Origin: Acidobacteriota bacterium
GTDB taxonomy: Bacteria > Acidobacteriota > Vicinamibacteria > Vicinamibacterales > CAVVIG01
Length of the DNA stretch: 7,624 nucleotides
Reading direction: 5' to 3'
NCBI GenBank assembly: GCA_003222555.1
Contig: QHWL01000056.1
Span: forward strand, 1 to 7,624
Shown: one piece after another, positions 1-4,493 of the stretch
How positions within the stretch are numbered: position 1 is the stretch's first letter
How the letters are laid out: the number at the start of each line of letters is the position of its first letter
The notes under the pieces: model-generated
Seen by the model: only the letters and a program-made list of their open reading frames with translations
Told to the model about the DNA's origin: nothing
Database searches by the model: none
Translations under genes and position numbers: made by a program

Positions 1-116
1 AACCCCTCGAGCAGGCGCAGACGGACACCGAGCGCCTCATCGCCGCGGATCGTCACCGCGAAGCGCGCGCCGTCGTTGACCGGCGCGCCGTTCCGTTTAG
101 ACGCGTGACGCTGCAC
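1..116 (-). CDS. Unidentified gene in gas vesicle operon, 5' part only
   Basis: An open frame enters from the left edge on the minus strand and reads back to a GTG at 114-116, giving about 38 residues that start [10 protein letters not shown] and end G-V-R-L-R-L-L-E-G. It overlaps the 3' end of gvpA by about 20 bases in another frame. A second GTG at 54-56 would give a start clear of gvpA. Neither has a convincing Shine-Dalgarno. The position directly behind gvpA suggests a further gas vesicle gene, but the visible residues match none of GvpF/L, GvpG, GvpK or GvpN as I know them. Function is therefore not assigned. The frame is short and could be chance, though its composition looks coding. 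Confidence 0.35.
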   Translation of the reverse strand, partial: MQRHASKRNGAPVNDGARFAVTIRGDEALGVRLRLLEG

Positions 117-432
117 GGCGCCGGGTGCCAGAAGCCCGGCGGGCAGGCGACCCATTCTTGAGCTGAGCTCGGAGGGCCGCATTTTCGGCAACGACTTCGT
201 CATACTTCTTCCGCTCCAGCGCCGGCCGGCTGACAGGGTTGGCCGCGTCGACCGCTTCGGAGTATTTCAAGTAGGTCTCAATCGACGCCACGACGATCCG
301 CGCTTCCACGGTGATGAGGTCGATGCCCACCAGCGAGACACGAACCCACGCATCGATCACGATCCCCTTGTCGAGCACGCGATCGAGGACGTCGATCAGG
401 CTCGAACCGCCTGCTGCTCGTTCAACGGGCAT
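97..432 (-). CDS. gvpA: Gas vesicle structural protein GvpA with long C-terminal extension
   Basis: GvpA is the small hydrophobic protein whose copies form the ribs of the gas vesicle shell. Residues 11-60 carry the family signature almost unchanged: [20 protein letters not shown], then [20 protein letters not shown] and the ETYLKY segment. Typical GvpA is about 70-75 residues and this one is 111. Residues 70-93 are rich in charged residues with heptad-like spacing ([20 protein letters not shown]), a likely short coiled coil. Residues 95-111 are an Arg/Ala/Ser-rich basic tail. The start is ATG at 430-432 with GAGGAG seven bases upstream. It follows the gvpJ-like gene by 46 bases on the same strand and shares a 23-base identical stretch with it (365-387 versus 735-757), so the two are paralogues. 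Family assignment is firm. A minor GvpA-like role (GvpJ/M/S) is possible, but the core is closest to GvpA. Confidence 0.93.
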   Translation of the reverse strand: MPVERAAGGSSLIDVLDRVLDKGIVIDAWVRVSLVGIDLITVEARIVVASIETYLKYSEAVDAANPVSRPALERKKYDEVVAENAALRAQLKNGSPARRASGTRRRAASRV

Positions 433-438
433 CGGACA

Positions 439-444
439 CTCCTC
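439..444 (-). promoter_or_regulatory. Shine-Dalgarno of gvpA
   Basis: GAGGAG read on the minus strand, with a spacer of six to seven bases to the ATG at 430-432. It is much stronger than anything in front of the gvpJ-like gene, which fits high expression of the major shell protein. Confidence 0.75.
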
Positions 445-478
445 GCTGCACGATTCGCGCGAACGGGAAGACGCGGAA

Positions 479-811
479 CTATTTCAGCGTGGCCACCGTG
501 GAGCGCCGACCCGTCACCTGAGCCAGCTTGCGCTCCAGCGCGCGAATCTCTCTCTTCAACTTCTCGTTCTCGCCCGAGAGCGGCTGTTTCCCCGGCGACA
601 GGTGACGATCGAACTTCCACCAATCCAGGCCGATCTGCTCCGCCTTGTCGATCGAGCAGATCAACAGGCGGATGCGGATCGTCAGGAGCTCGACGTCGAC
701 GAGCGAAATCTTGATGTCACCAGCGATGACGAGTCCCTTGTCGAGCACGCGATCGAGAACATCGATGAGACCGCTGGACCGGTAGTGCCCGTCTCCCAAT
801 GGCGTCGGCAT
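479..811 (-). CDS. gvpJ: GvpJ/GvpM-like minor gas vesicle protein
   Basis: This is a GvpA-family paralogue of 110 residues. Residues 13-57 carry the core: [20 protein letters not shown], then [20 protein letters not shown] and CSIDKAEQ. It has the VIAGDI variant seen in GvpJ/GvpM-type proteins in place of the VIDAWV of GvpA, and continues with IGLDWW. In characterised clusters these minor proteins are needed in small amounts for nucleation and shape. Residues 78-99 ([20 protein letters not shown]) are a probable coiled coil, as in the GvpA next door. The start is ATG at 809-811. No Shine-Dalgarno is visible; the bases in front read TAGAATAACAGAACT. It is the first gene of the operon after the sigma-54-like promoter. 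Family membership is firm, while the J letter rather than M or S is a judgement from sequence memory. Confidence 0.8.
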   Translation of the reverse strand: MPTPLGDGHYRSSGLIDVLDRVLDKGLVIAGDIKISLVDVELLTIRIRLLICSIDKAEQIGLDWWKFDRHLSPGKQPLSGENEKLKREIRALERKLAQVTGRRSTVATLK

Positions 812-849
812 AGTTCTGTTATTCTACGAGACTAAATCGCGCAAACGCT

Positions 850-890
850 GACTTACTGACTGCTGGGCGTAGGGGACTTACCGGACTTAC
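850..890 (-). repeat. Three GTAAGTC heptamers upstream of the gas vesicle operon
   Basis: On the minus strand GTAAGTC occurs at 884-890, 875-881 and 850-856, all in the same orientation with centre spacings of 9 and 25 bases. The first two form a tandem CCGGTAAGTCC-like pair. They lie between the sigma-54-like promoter and the gvpJ start codon. They could be operator sites for a regulator or elements of the transcript leader. No palindrome accompanies them. Confidence 0.5.
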
Positions 891-893
891 CTC

Positions 894-910
894 AGCAATG
901 GCGATGCCAA
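894..910 (-). promoter_or_regulatory. Candidate sigma-54 (-24/-12) promoter of the gas vesicle operon
   Basis: The minus strand reads TTGGCATCGCCATTGCT. Against the RpoN consensus TTGGCACRNNNNTTGCW it matches every position except C-R (here T-C), with the required GG at 907-908 and GC at 895-896 ten bases apart. Transcription would start near 883-884, leaving a leader of about 70 bases before gvpJ. Activator sites would be expected upstream, inside the 3' end of gph. As I recall, NtrC-type regulators control gas vesicle genes in Serratia, so the promoter class has precedent. The rest of the 812-993 gap shows no gene and no clear terminator for gph. Confidence 0.55.
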
Positions 911-993
911 CGGCGTTTTTCGGAATTAAGTGTGGAACCGCGCGCCGCCGCATCAAAGCCCGACAATGGCCATTCGGTCCGCGTAGCAAAACC

Positions 994-1641
994 TTACAGT
1001 CTGGTGAGATCGTCGGGCGTATCGACGACGGACTCTTGACACCCTAACTCCTCAACCGCGAACCCTTCGAAGCCAAATCCATATCTGACAAGGCAGACTG
1101 AAGTCGCCGCATTTCTCGCGGTGCGCCAATCGATCGCCGAATCGCCGACGAGCAGTGTCTCGGCCGCTGAGACGCCGACCCGGGCGGAGAGATATTGCAG
1201 CCCTGCGGGATCGGGTTTTCTCGGAAAGGGTCCGTCGCCGCCGACGACCGCGTCCGCTGGAAAATACCTGGCGAGATCCAGGCCGTCGAGGATGCGCCGT
1301 GTCGCGTCGAGCGGCTTGTTGGTAAGCACCGCGAGCGAGGCGCGCGTCCCCAACTCGCCCAGCACACGGGGAATCCCCTCATAAGGCCGCGTGTGTGCAA
1401 GGAGCCGTGTGTCGTAGATCGCGAGAAAGCGATCGAGCGCATCGGGCGGCGGCGCGACACCTGCGGCCGCAAACGCGCGCGCGACGAGCGCCGCTGCGCC
1501 GTCGCCGACCATCCGGCCGACAGCGTGCGATTCGAGCGGCTGCGCGCCACAGGCGACGAGCACGGCATTGGCGGATTCGGCAATGTCGCGGCGCGAGTCG
1601 ACGAGGGTGCCGTCCAGGTCGAACACGATGAGGCGAAACAT
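994..1641 (-). CDS. gph: HAD-family phosphatase, phosphoglycolate phosphatase-like
   Basis: A 215-residue cytoplasmic HAD-superfamily hydrolase with a subclass I cap. Motif I is FDLDGTLVDS (nucleophile D8, general acid D10). Motif II is the Thr of VLTNKP (T107). Motif III is the Lys of RKPDP (K142). Motif IV is VGDSAIDWRTARNA (D167, D171, Mg2+ binding). The helical cap lies at about residues 17-85. The closest fit is Gph, which hydrolyses 2-phosphoglycolate from DNA 3'-end repair or oxygenase side reactions. Related HAD enzymes such as MupP or pyrophosphatase PpaX cannot be excluded by motifs alone. The start is ATG at 1639-1641, in front of which there is no Shine-Dalgarno but an ATCCTCAAAT octamer-type leader like those of queD and queC. 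It lies 23 bases after queD on the same strand, so the two are probably co-transcribed. Confidence 0.8.
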   Translation of the reverse strand: MFRLIVFDLDGTLVDSRRDIAESANAVLVACGAQPLESHAVGRMVGDGAAALVARAFAAAGVAPPPDALDRFLAIYDTRLLAHTRPYEGIPRVLGELGTRASLAVLTNKPLDATRRILDGLDLARYFPADAVVGGDGPFPRKPDPAGLQYLSARVGVSAAETLLVGDSAIDWRTARNAATSVCLVRYGFGFEGFAVEELGCQESVVDTPDDLTRL

Positions 1642-1644
1642 GGG

Positions 1645-1671
1645 AATTTGAGGATCTTAAATTCTCAAATT
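1645..1671. repeat. AT-rich inverted repeat between queD and gph
   Basis: AATTTGAG (1645-1652) and CTCAAATT (1664-1671) are perfect 8-base arms around an 11-base loop. The right arm supplies the TGA stop of queD (1665-1667), and the left arm lies three bases before the gph ATG. It is built from the same TCCTCAAAT words as the octamer arrays before queD and queC. It is too AT-rich to be a convincing terminator. Confidence 0.55.
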
Positions 1672-2087
1672 TTCCGTGTCGCCTCAGATTTTACGTATTC
1701 GGCGAACGAGGTCGGCGTCTCCCACACCTTCACCCGCACTACCTGCAAGCCCTGCTCGCTCGCGTGGTCGTAAATGAGGCGCGCGATCCGCTCGACGGTC
1801 GGATTGCTGTCAAGGAGGTACACCGGTTCGCCGAGCTGTTGCAGCGGCTTGACCAGCGGATCGTCGTGACGAAGCAGCATTTTGTGATCGAGCTCTTTGT
1901 CGATCCAGCCTTTGACCGACCGTTTGATGTCGCTGAAATCGCAAACCATGTTGCGACTGTCGAGTTGGCCGATCCGCACCTCGATTTCCGCGACGGCGTT
2001 GTGCCCGTGCGGATGCCTGCAGATGCCGTCGTAATCGAGCAGCCGGTGGCCGTAGCAGAAGTCGATGATTTTGGTGACAGAATACAT
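1665..2087 (-). CDS. queD: 6-carboxy-5,6,7,8-tetrahydropterin synthase QueD
   Basis: QueD converts 7,8-dihydroneopterin triphosphate to 6-carboxytetrahydropterin, the second step from GTP towards preQ0 and queuosine. The 140-residue protein has the full 6-pyruvoyl-tetrahydropterin synthase-type site: zinc ligands H14 (CYGHRL), H27 and H29 (PHGHN), catalytic C23 four residues before H27, the VCDFSDIK strand-helix (48-55), the LDHKML segment with D67-H68, NPTVE (95-99), and the substrate-holding E123 in WETPTSFAEY. Length is normal for bacterial QueD. The start is ATG at 2085-2087. Instead of a Shine-Dalgarno it is preceded by octamer repeats that run straight into the start codon. It is divergent from queC, which acts two steps later in the same pathway, and leads into gph 23 bases downstream. 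Confidence 0.92.
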   Translation of the reverse strand: MYSVTKIIDFCYGHRLLDYDGICRHPHGHNAVAEIEVRIGQLDSRNMVCDFSDIKRSVKGWIDKELDHKMLLRHDDPLVKPLQQLGEPVYLLDSNPTVERIARLIYDHASEQGLQVVRVKVWETPTSFAEYVKSEATRKI

Positions 2088-2122
2088 TTGAGGATGTCAG
2101 GATTTAAGGATGTACGGATTTG
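2088..2122 (-). repeat. 8-bp periodic leader repeat in front of queD
   Basis: GGAT occurs at 2092, 2100, 2108 and 2116, exactly 8 bases apart. Read on the minus strand, towards queD, this gives successive octamers AAATCCGT, ACATCCTT, AAATCCTG, ACATCCTC, and then AAATG, whose ATG is the queD start. The unit is A-(A/C)-ATCC-N-N. The stretch from here to about 2160 has no recognisable -35/-10 pair or preQ1 riboswitch on either strand. Confidence 0.7.
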
Positions 2123-2142
2123 TTTGGTAACTGAACGGTTTT

Positions 2143-2985
2143 GTGCTTTCGTACAGTTCATCAAACCACCAAATCAAAAAATTGCCAAATCCACCAACAA
2201 ATCCTCAAATCCCCAAATCCTCAAATCCTCAAATCTCGGCTGTCCTTCTCTCCGGCGGCCTCGACAGCGCGGTTCTGCTGGCCGAAGAGGCGGCGCGCGG
2301 CGAGGTCCACCCCATCTACGTCAGCGCGGGGCTGGCGTGGGAGCAGGCCGAGCGAGACGCGATCGCCCGGTTGCTGGCAAGCGGCCGCGTTGGCCAACGC
2401 GTGCAGCCGCTCGTTTCCCTGTCGCTGGACATGCGCGAGGTCTACACGGCGGCGCACTGGTCCATTCAAGGGCGGCCGCCGGCGTATCACACGCCAGACG
2501 AAGACGTGTATCTCCCCGGGCGCAACATCATTCTTCTCGCCAAAGCCGGCGTGTACTGCGCCGCCGCCCGCGTCGGGCGGCTCGTGCTGGGTACCCTCGC
2601 TCACAATCCGTTTCCCGACGCGACGCCTGAATTTCGCTCGGCGATGGCGCACGCATTGTCGCTCGGACTGGCGCACACCCTCCGGCTCGAGGCGCCCTAC
2701 GCCGACGTGAGCAAGGCGGAAGTCGTGCGCCGGGGCGCCAGCCTCGGGGTGCCACTCGAGCTCACGCTGTCGTGCATGAACCCGCTGGCCGCGCCGGGGA
2801 CAGGTCTCCGCGAGCCGGGCGAAGACCTGTCCCCGACAGCCCTCCAGGCGCGCCACTGCGGCGCGTGCAGCAAGTGCCGCGAACGCCACGACGCCTTTCT
2901 GGAAGCGGGTATTACGGATACGACAGACTACGCCGACACGGCGAACATTCGCGGTAGGGGTCCGGGGCCCGACCCCTTATCATAG
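2143..2985 (+). CDS. queC: 7-cyano-7-deazaguanine synthase QueC, with repeat-derived segments
   Basis: QueC turns 7-carboxy-7-deazaguanine into preQ0 using ATP and ammonia. Residue numbers count from the GTG at 2143. The PP-loop is LLSGGLDSAVLL (35-46, ATP pyrophosphate binding). LPGRN is at 124-128, APYADVSKAEVV at 184-195, and the zinc cysteines are C211, C239, C242 and C245 (LSCMNP ... HCGACSKCRER). First, residues 1-30 are translated from an octamer repeat and are unlike any QueC N-terminus. No ATG exists where homologues start, so the true start is GTG 2143, TTG 2182 or even ATC 2233. Second, C211 and C239 are 27 residues apart, where about eight is usual, and the extra loop is encoded by a perfect palindrome (2796-2834). 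Third, the last residues GRGPGPDPLS come from another palindrome. The M16 genes follow after 20 bases. Confidence 0.9.
   Translation: MLSYSSSNHQIKKLPNPPTNPQIPKSSNPQISAVLLSGGLDSAVLLAEEAARGEVHPIYVSAGLAWEQAERDAIARLLASGRVGQRVQPLVSLSLDMREVYTAAHWSIQGRPPAYHTPDEDVYLPGRNIILLAKAGVYCAAARVGRLVLGTLAHNPFPDATPEFRSAMAHALSLGLAHTLRLEAPYADVSKAEVVRRGASLGVPLELTLSCMNPLAAPGTGLREPGEDLSPTALQARHCGACSKCRERHDAFLEAGITDTTDYADTANIRGRGPGPDPLS
2170..2235 (+). repeat. 8-bp periodic repeat in front of and inside the 5' end of queC
   Basis: CAAATC occurs at 2170, 2186, 2198, 2206, 2214, 2222 and 2230, the last five exactly 8 bases apart. The unit AAATCCTC points towards queC and is the same octamer that points towards queD on the other strand. 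The last unit is AAATC-TCG at 2231-2238, in the register where queD has AAATG. It is an uninterrupted tandem array without spacers, so it is not a CRISPR. Confidence 0.8.
2796..2834. repeat. Palindrome with perfect 12-bp arms inside queC
   Basis: GGGGACAGGTCT (2796-2807) and AGACCTGTCCCC (2823-2834) are exact reverse complements around a 15-base loop. The element is 39 bases, a multiple of three, has no stop in the queC frame, and encodes about residues 219-231 (GTGLREPGEDLSP). It lies in the loop between the first zinc cysteine and the CxxCxxC cluster. Confidence 0.85.
2956..2977. repeat. GGGGTC/GACCCC palindrome at the end of queC
   Basis: AGGGGTC (2956-2962) and GACCCCT (2971-2977) are perfect 7-base arms around CGGGGCCC. 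It encodes the last residues of QueC, and the TAG stop follows at 2983-2985. It could form a hairpin between queC and the peptidase genes, but there is only TTAT after it and no T-run, so a Rho-independent terminator is unlikely. Confidence 0.7.
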
Positions 2986-2993
2986 GCTCTCGC

Positions 2994-3000
2994 AAGGAGG
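2994..3000 (+). promoter_or_regulatory. Perfect Shine-Dalgarno of the first M16 gene
   Basis: AAGGAGG is five bases before the ATG at 3006-3008. It fixes the start upstream of the repeat element, so the element is translated. Confidence 0.85.
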
Positions 3001-3005
3001 GAAAG

Positions 3006-4493
3006 ATGACGCGTCGTAACAGTCCGGCTGACGAGCTTGCGAACAAATCACGTTCAACGCAGAGACCGCGGAGCCCGCAGCGAGGCACGACGCAAGGGTT
3101 TCTCAGCGTGCTCTGCGTTCAAGCGGCGCATTTTTTCAGAGGCTGTAAAGCCGGACACTACCTGTCCCTCGCGATCGCATCCCTCGTTCTCGCCGCATCG
3201 GTCTCGGCGATCACGCCGCCGGCAGTCAAGTTCACCGACACGAGGCTCAAGAACGGCCTGCGAGTGATCGTCGCCGAAGATCATACCGCGCCGGTTTTCT
3301 CAATCGCCGTCGTCTACGACGTCGGCTCGCGCGACGAACGGAACGGGCGCAGCGGCTTCGCGCATCTGTTCGAGCACATGATGTTCAAGGGCTCGGCGAA
3401 CGTCGGTCCCGGCGAGCATTTCTTCGCCGTCTTCAGCAACGGCGGAAGCATGAACGGCACGACGAACAAGGAGCGCACCCTCTATTACGACACGCTGCCC
3501 TCGAATCAGCTCGATCTGGCGCTCTTCCTCGAAGCCGATCGGATGCGGTCGCTCGATATCGTCAAAGAGAACCTCGACAACCAGCGGAACGCCGTTCAGG
3601 AAGAGCGCCGCCAGGGGCGCGACAACCAGCCCTACGGCCGGACGGGCGAAGCGGTCGAGGAGCAGGCCTTCGACAACGCCGCCTACAGGCATTCGGTGAT
3701 CGGATCGATGGAGGATTTGAACGCCGCGTCGATCGAAGACGTGAGGTCGTTCTTCAAGACGTATTACGCGCCGAACAACGCGATCGTCGCCATTGCCGGC
3801 GACGTGAACGCCGCGTCGACGCTCGACCGCGCGCGGAAGTATTTCGAGTCCATTCCCTCGCAGCCGGCGCCGCCGCCGGTCGATGTCAGCCAGCCGCCGC
3901 AACATGGTGAGCGCCGGCTCATGCTCGAGGATCCGCTGGCGCGGCTGCCAAGGCTCGACATCAGCTACCGCATTCCCTCGAGCCTCTCGCCCGACGATGA
4001 CACGATCGATGTGCTGGCCATGATGCTGGCCGGCGGCCGCAGCTCCCGCTTGTACGAGACCATCGTCCGCGAGAAGCAGCTGGCGGTGGCGATGAACGCT
4101 TTCGCGCCCGACAGCCGAGGCCCACGGCTATTTCGAATCGTTGCGACGGCATCGCCCGAAACATCGCTCGACGATCTCGAAGCGGTGACCTATGCGGAGA
4201 TCGAGCGCGTCAAGGCAGGACCGATCGCCGAGTGGGAGATCGAGAAGGCGAGGAACACTGCCCGCCGCAGCTTCGTCGGCGACTTGAGCACGTCACGTTC
4301 GCTCGCGAGCAGTCTGGCCTGGTACGCACTTCTCTACGGCGATCCCGGTCGCATCAACACCCGCTACGAGCGGCTCGCCCGCTTCAACGCCGGCGACGTT
4401 CAGCGCGTCGCGAAACAGTACCTCACGCCCGACAACCGCAGCGTGGTCATCACGCGGCCCAAGCCGGCCGCCGCGAGCAAAGGAGCGCTGTGA
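3006..4493 (+). CDS. M16B zinc peptidase, catalytic subunit, with repeat-derived N-terminus
   Basis: A 495-residue M16 family (pitrilysin/processing peptidase-like) protein. The inverted zinc site is HLFEH (H120, E123 catalytic, H124), with the third ligand E200 76 residues on in VQEERRQ. The second M16 domain (about 300-490) has GGRSSRLYETIVREKQLAVA but lacks the Tyr of the usual Arg/Tyr pair, so substrate binding should need a partner. That partner is the next gene, which starts at the stop codon of this one (TGATG). The hydrophobic core YLSLAIASLVLAASVSA (52-68) looks like a signal peptide cleaved after A68. Before it lie about 48 unusual residues (5-52) encoded by the palindromic element at 3016-3161. 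The strong Shine-Dalgarno puts the start at ATG 3006. Start sites inside or after the element (GTG 3108, CTG 3162) are poor alternatives. It probably acts in the periplasm or at the outer membrane. Confidence 0.9.
   Translation: MTRRNSPADELANKSRSTQRPRSPQRGTTQGFLSVLCVQAAHFFRGCKAGHYLSLAIASLVLAASVSAITPPAVKFTDTRLKNGLRVIVAEDHTAPVFSIAVVYDVGSRDERNGRSGFAHLFEHMMFKGSANVGPGEHFFAVFSNGGSMNGTTNKERTLYYDTLPSNQLDLALFLEADRMRSLDIVKENLDNQRNAVQEERRQGRDNQPYGRTGEAVEEQAFDNAAYRHSVIGSMEDLNAASIEDVRSFFKTYYAPNNAIVAIAGDVNAASTLDRARKYFESIPSQPAPPPVDVSQPPQHGERRLMLEDPLARLPRLDISYRIPSSLSPDDDTIDVLAMMLAGGRSSRLYETIVREKQLAVAMNAFAPDSRGPRLFRIVATASPETSLDDLEAVTYAEIERVKAGPIAEWEIEKARNTARRSFVGDLSTSRSLASSLAWYALLYGDPGRINTRYERLARFNAGDVQRVAKQYLTPDNRSVVITRPKPAAASKGAL
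3016..3161 (+). repeat. Palindromic dispersed element, copy 1 (in frame in the M16 gene)
   Basis: About 146 bases. The outer ends are imperfect inverted repeats: GTAACAGTCCGGCT on the left, and on the right GGCTGTAAAGCCGGACACTAC (3141-3161), whose complement starts GTAGTGTCCGGCT. The inner arms are perfect: AACGCAGAG (3056-3064) and CTCTGCGTT (3111-3119). A left segment (from about 3041, GAACAAATCACGTTCAACGC) and a right segment (through TTCAAGCGGCGCATTTTTTC) match copy 2 at 6018-6206 with few changes. There is no open frame for a transposase. Its net coding length is 48 codons. Confidence 0.8.
4481..4485 (+). promoter_or_regulatory. Shine-Dalgarno of the second M16 gene
   Basis: AGGAG lies inside the last codons of the first M16 gene, seven bases before the ATG at 4493. 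The ATG shares its A with the upstream TGA, the usual arrangement for translational coupling of two subunits. Confidence 0.7.

Noticed and set aside
812..840. TAGAAT (minus strand) as a -10 box just before gvpJ
   Set aside because: No -35 at 16-18 bases, and it would make the gvpJ message nearly leaderless. The -24/-12 match upstream is better.
2088..2182. preQ1 riboswitch between queD and queC
   Set aside because: No C-rich hairpin followed by the A-rich pseudoknot tail was found; the stretch is low-complexity octamers.
2161..2240. CRISPR array
   Set aside because: The units are 8 bases in direct tandem without spacers.
2956..2980. Rho-independent terminator after queC
   Set aside because: There is a hairpin but no T-run, and the next gene starts 20 bases after the stop with a strong Shine-Dalgarno.
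3300..3905. 201-codon open frame on the minus strand
   Set aside because: It lies fully inside the M16 gene, which has clear family motifs. The Arg/Val-rich product is typical of an antisense shadow in GC-rich DNA.
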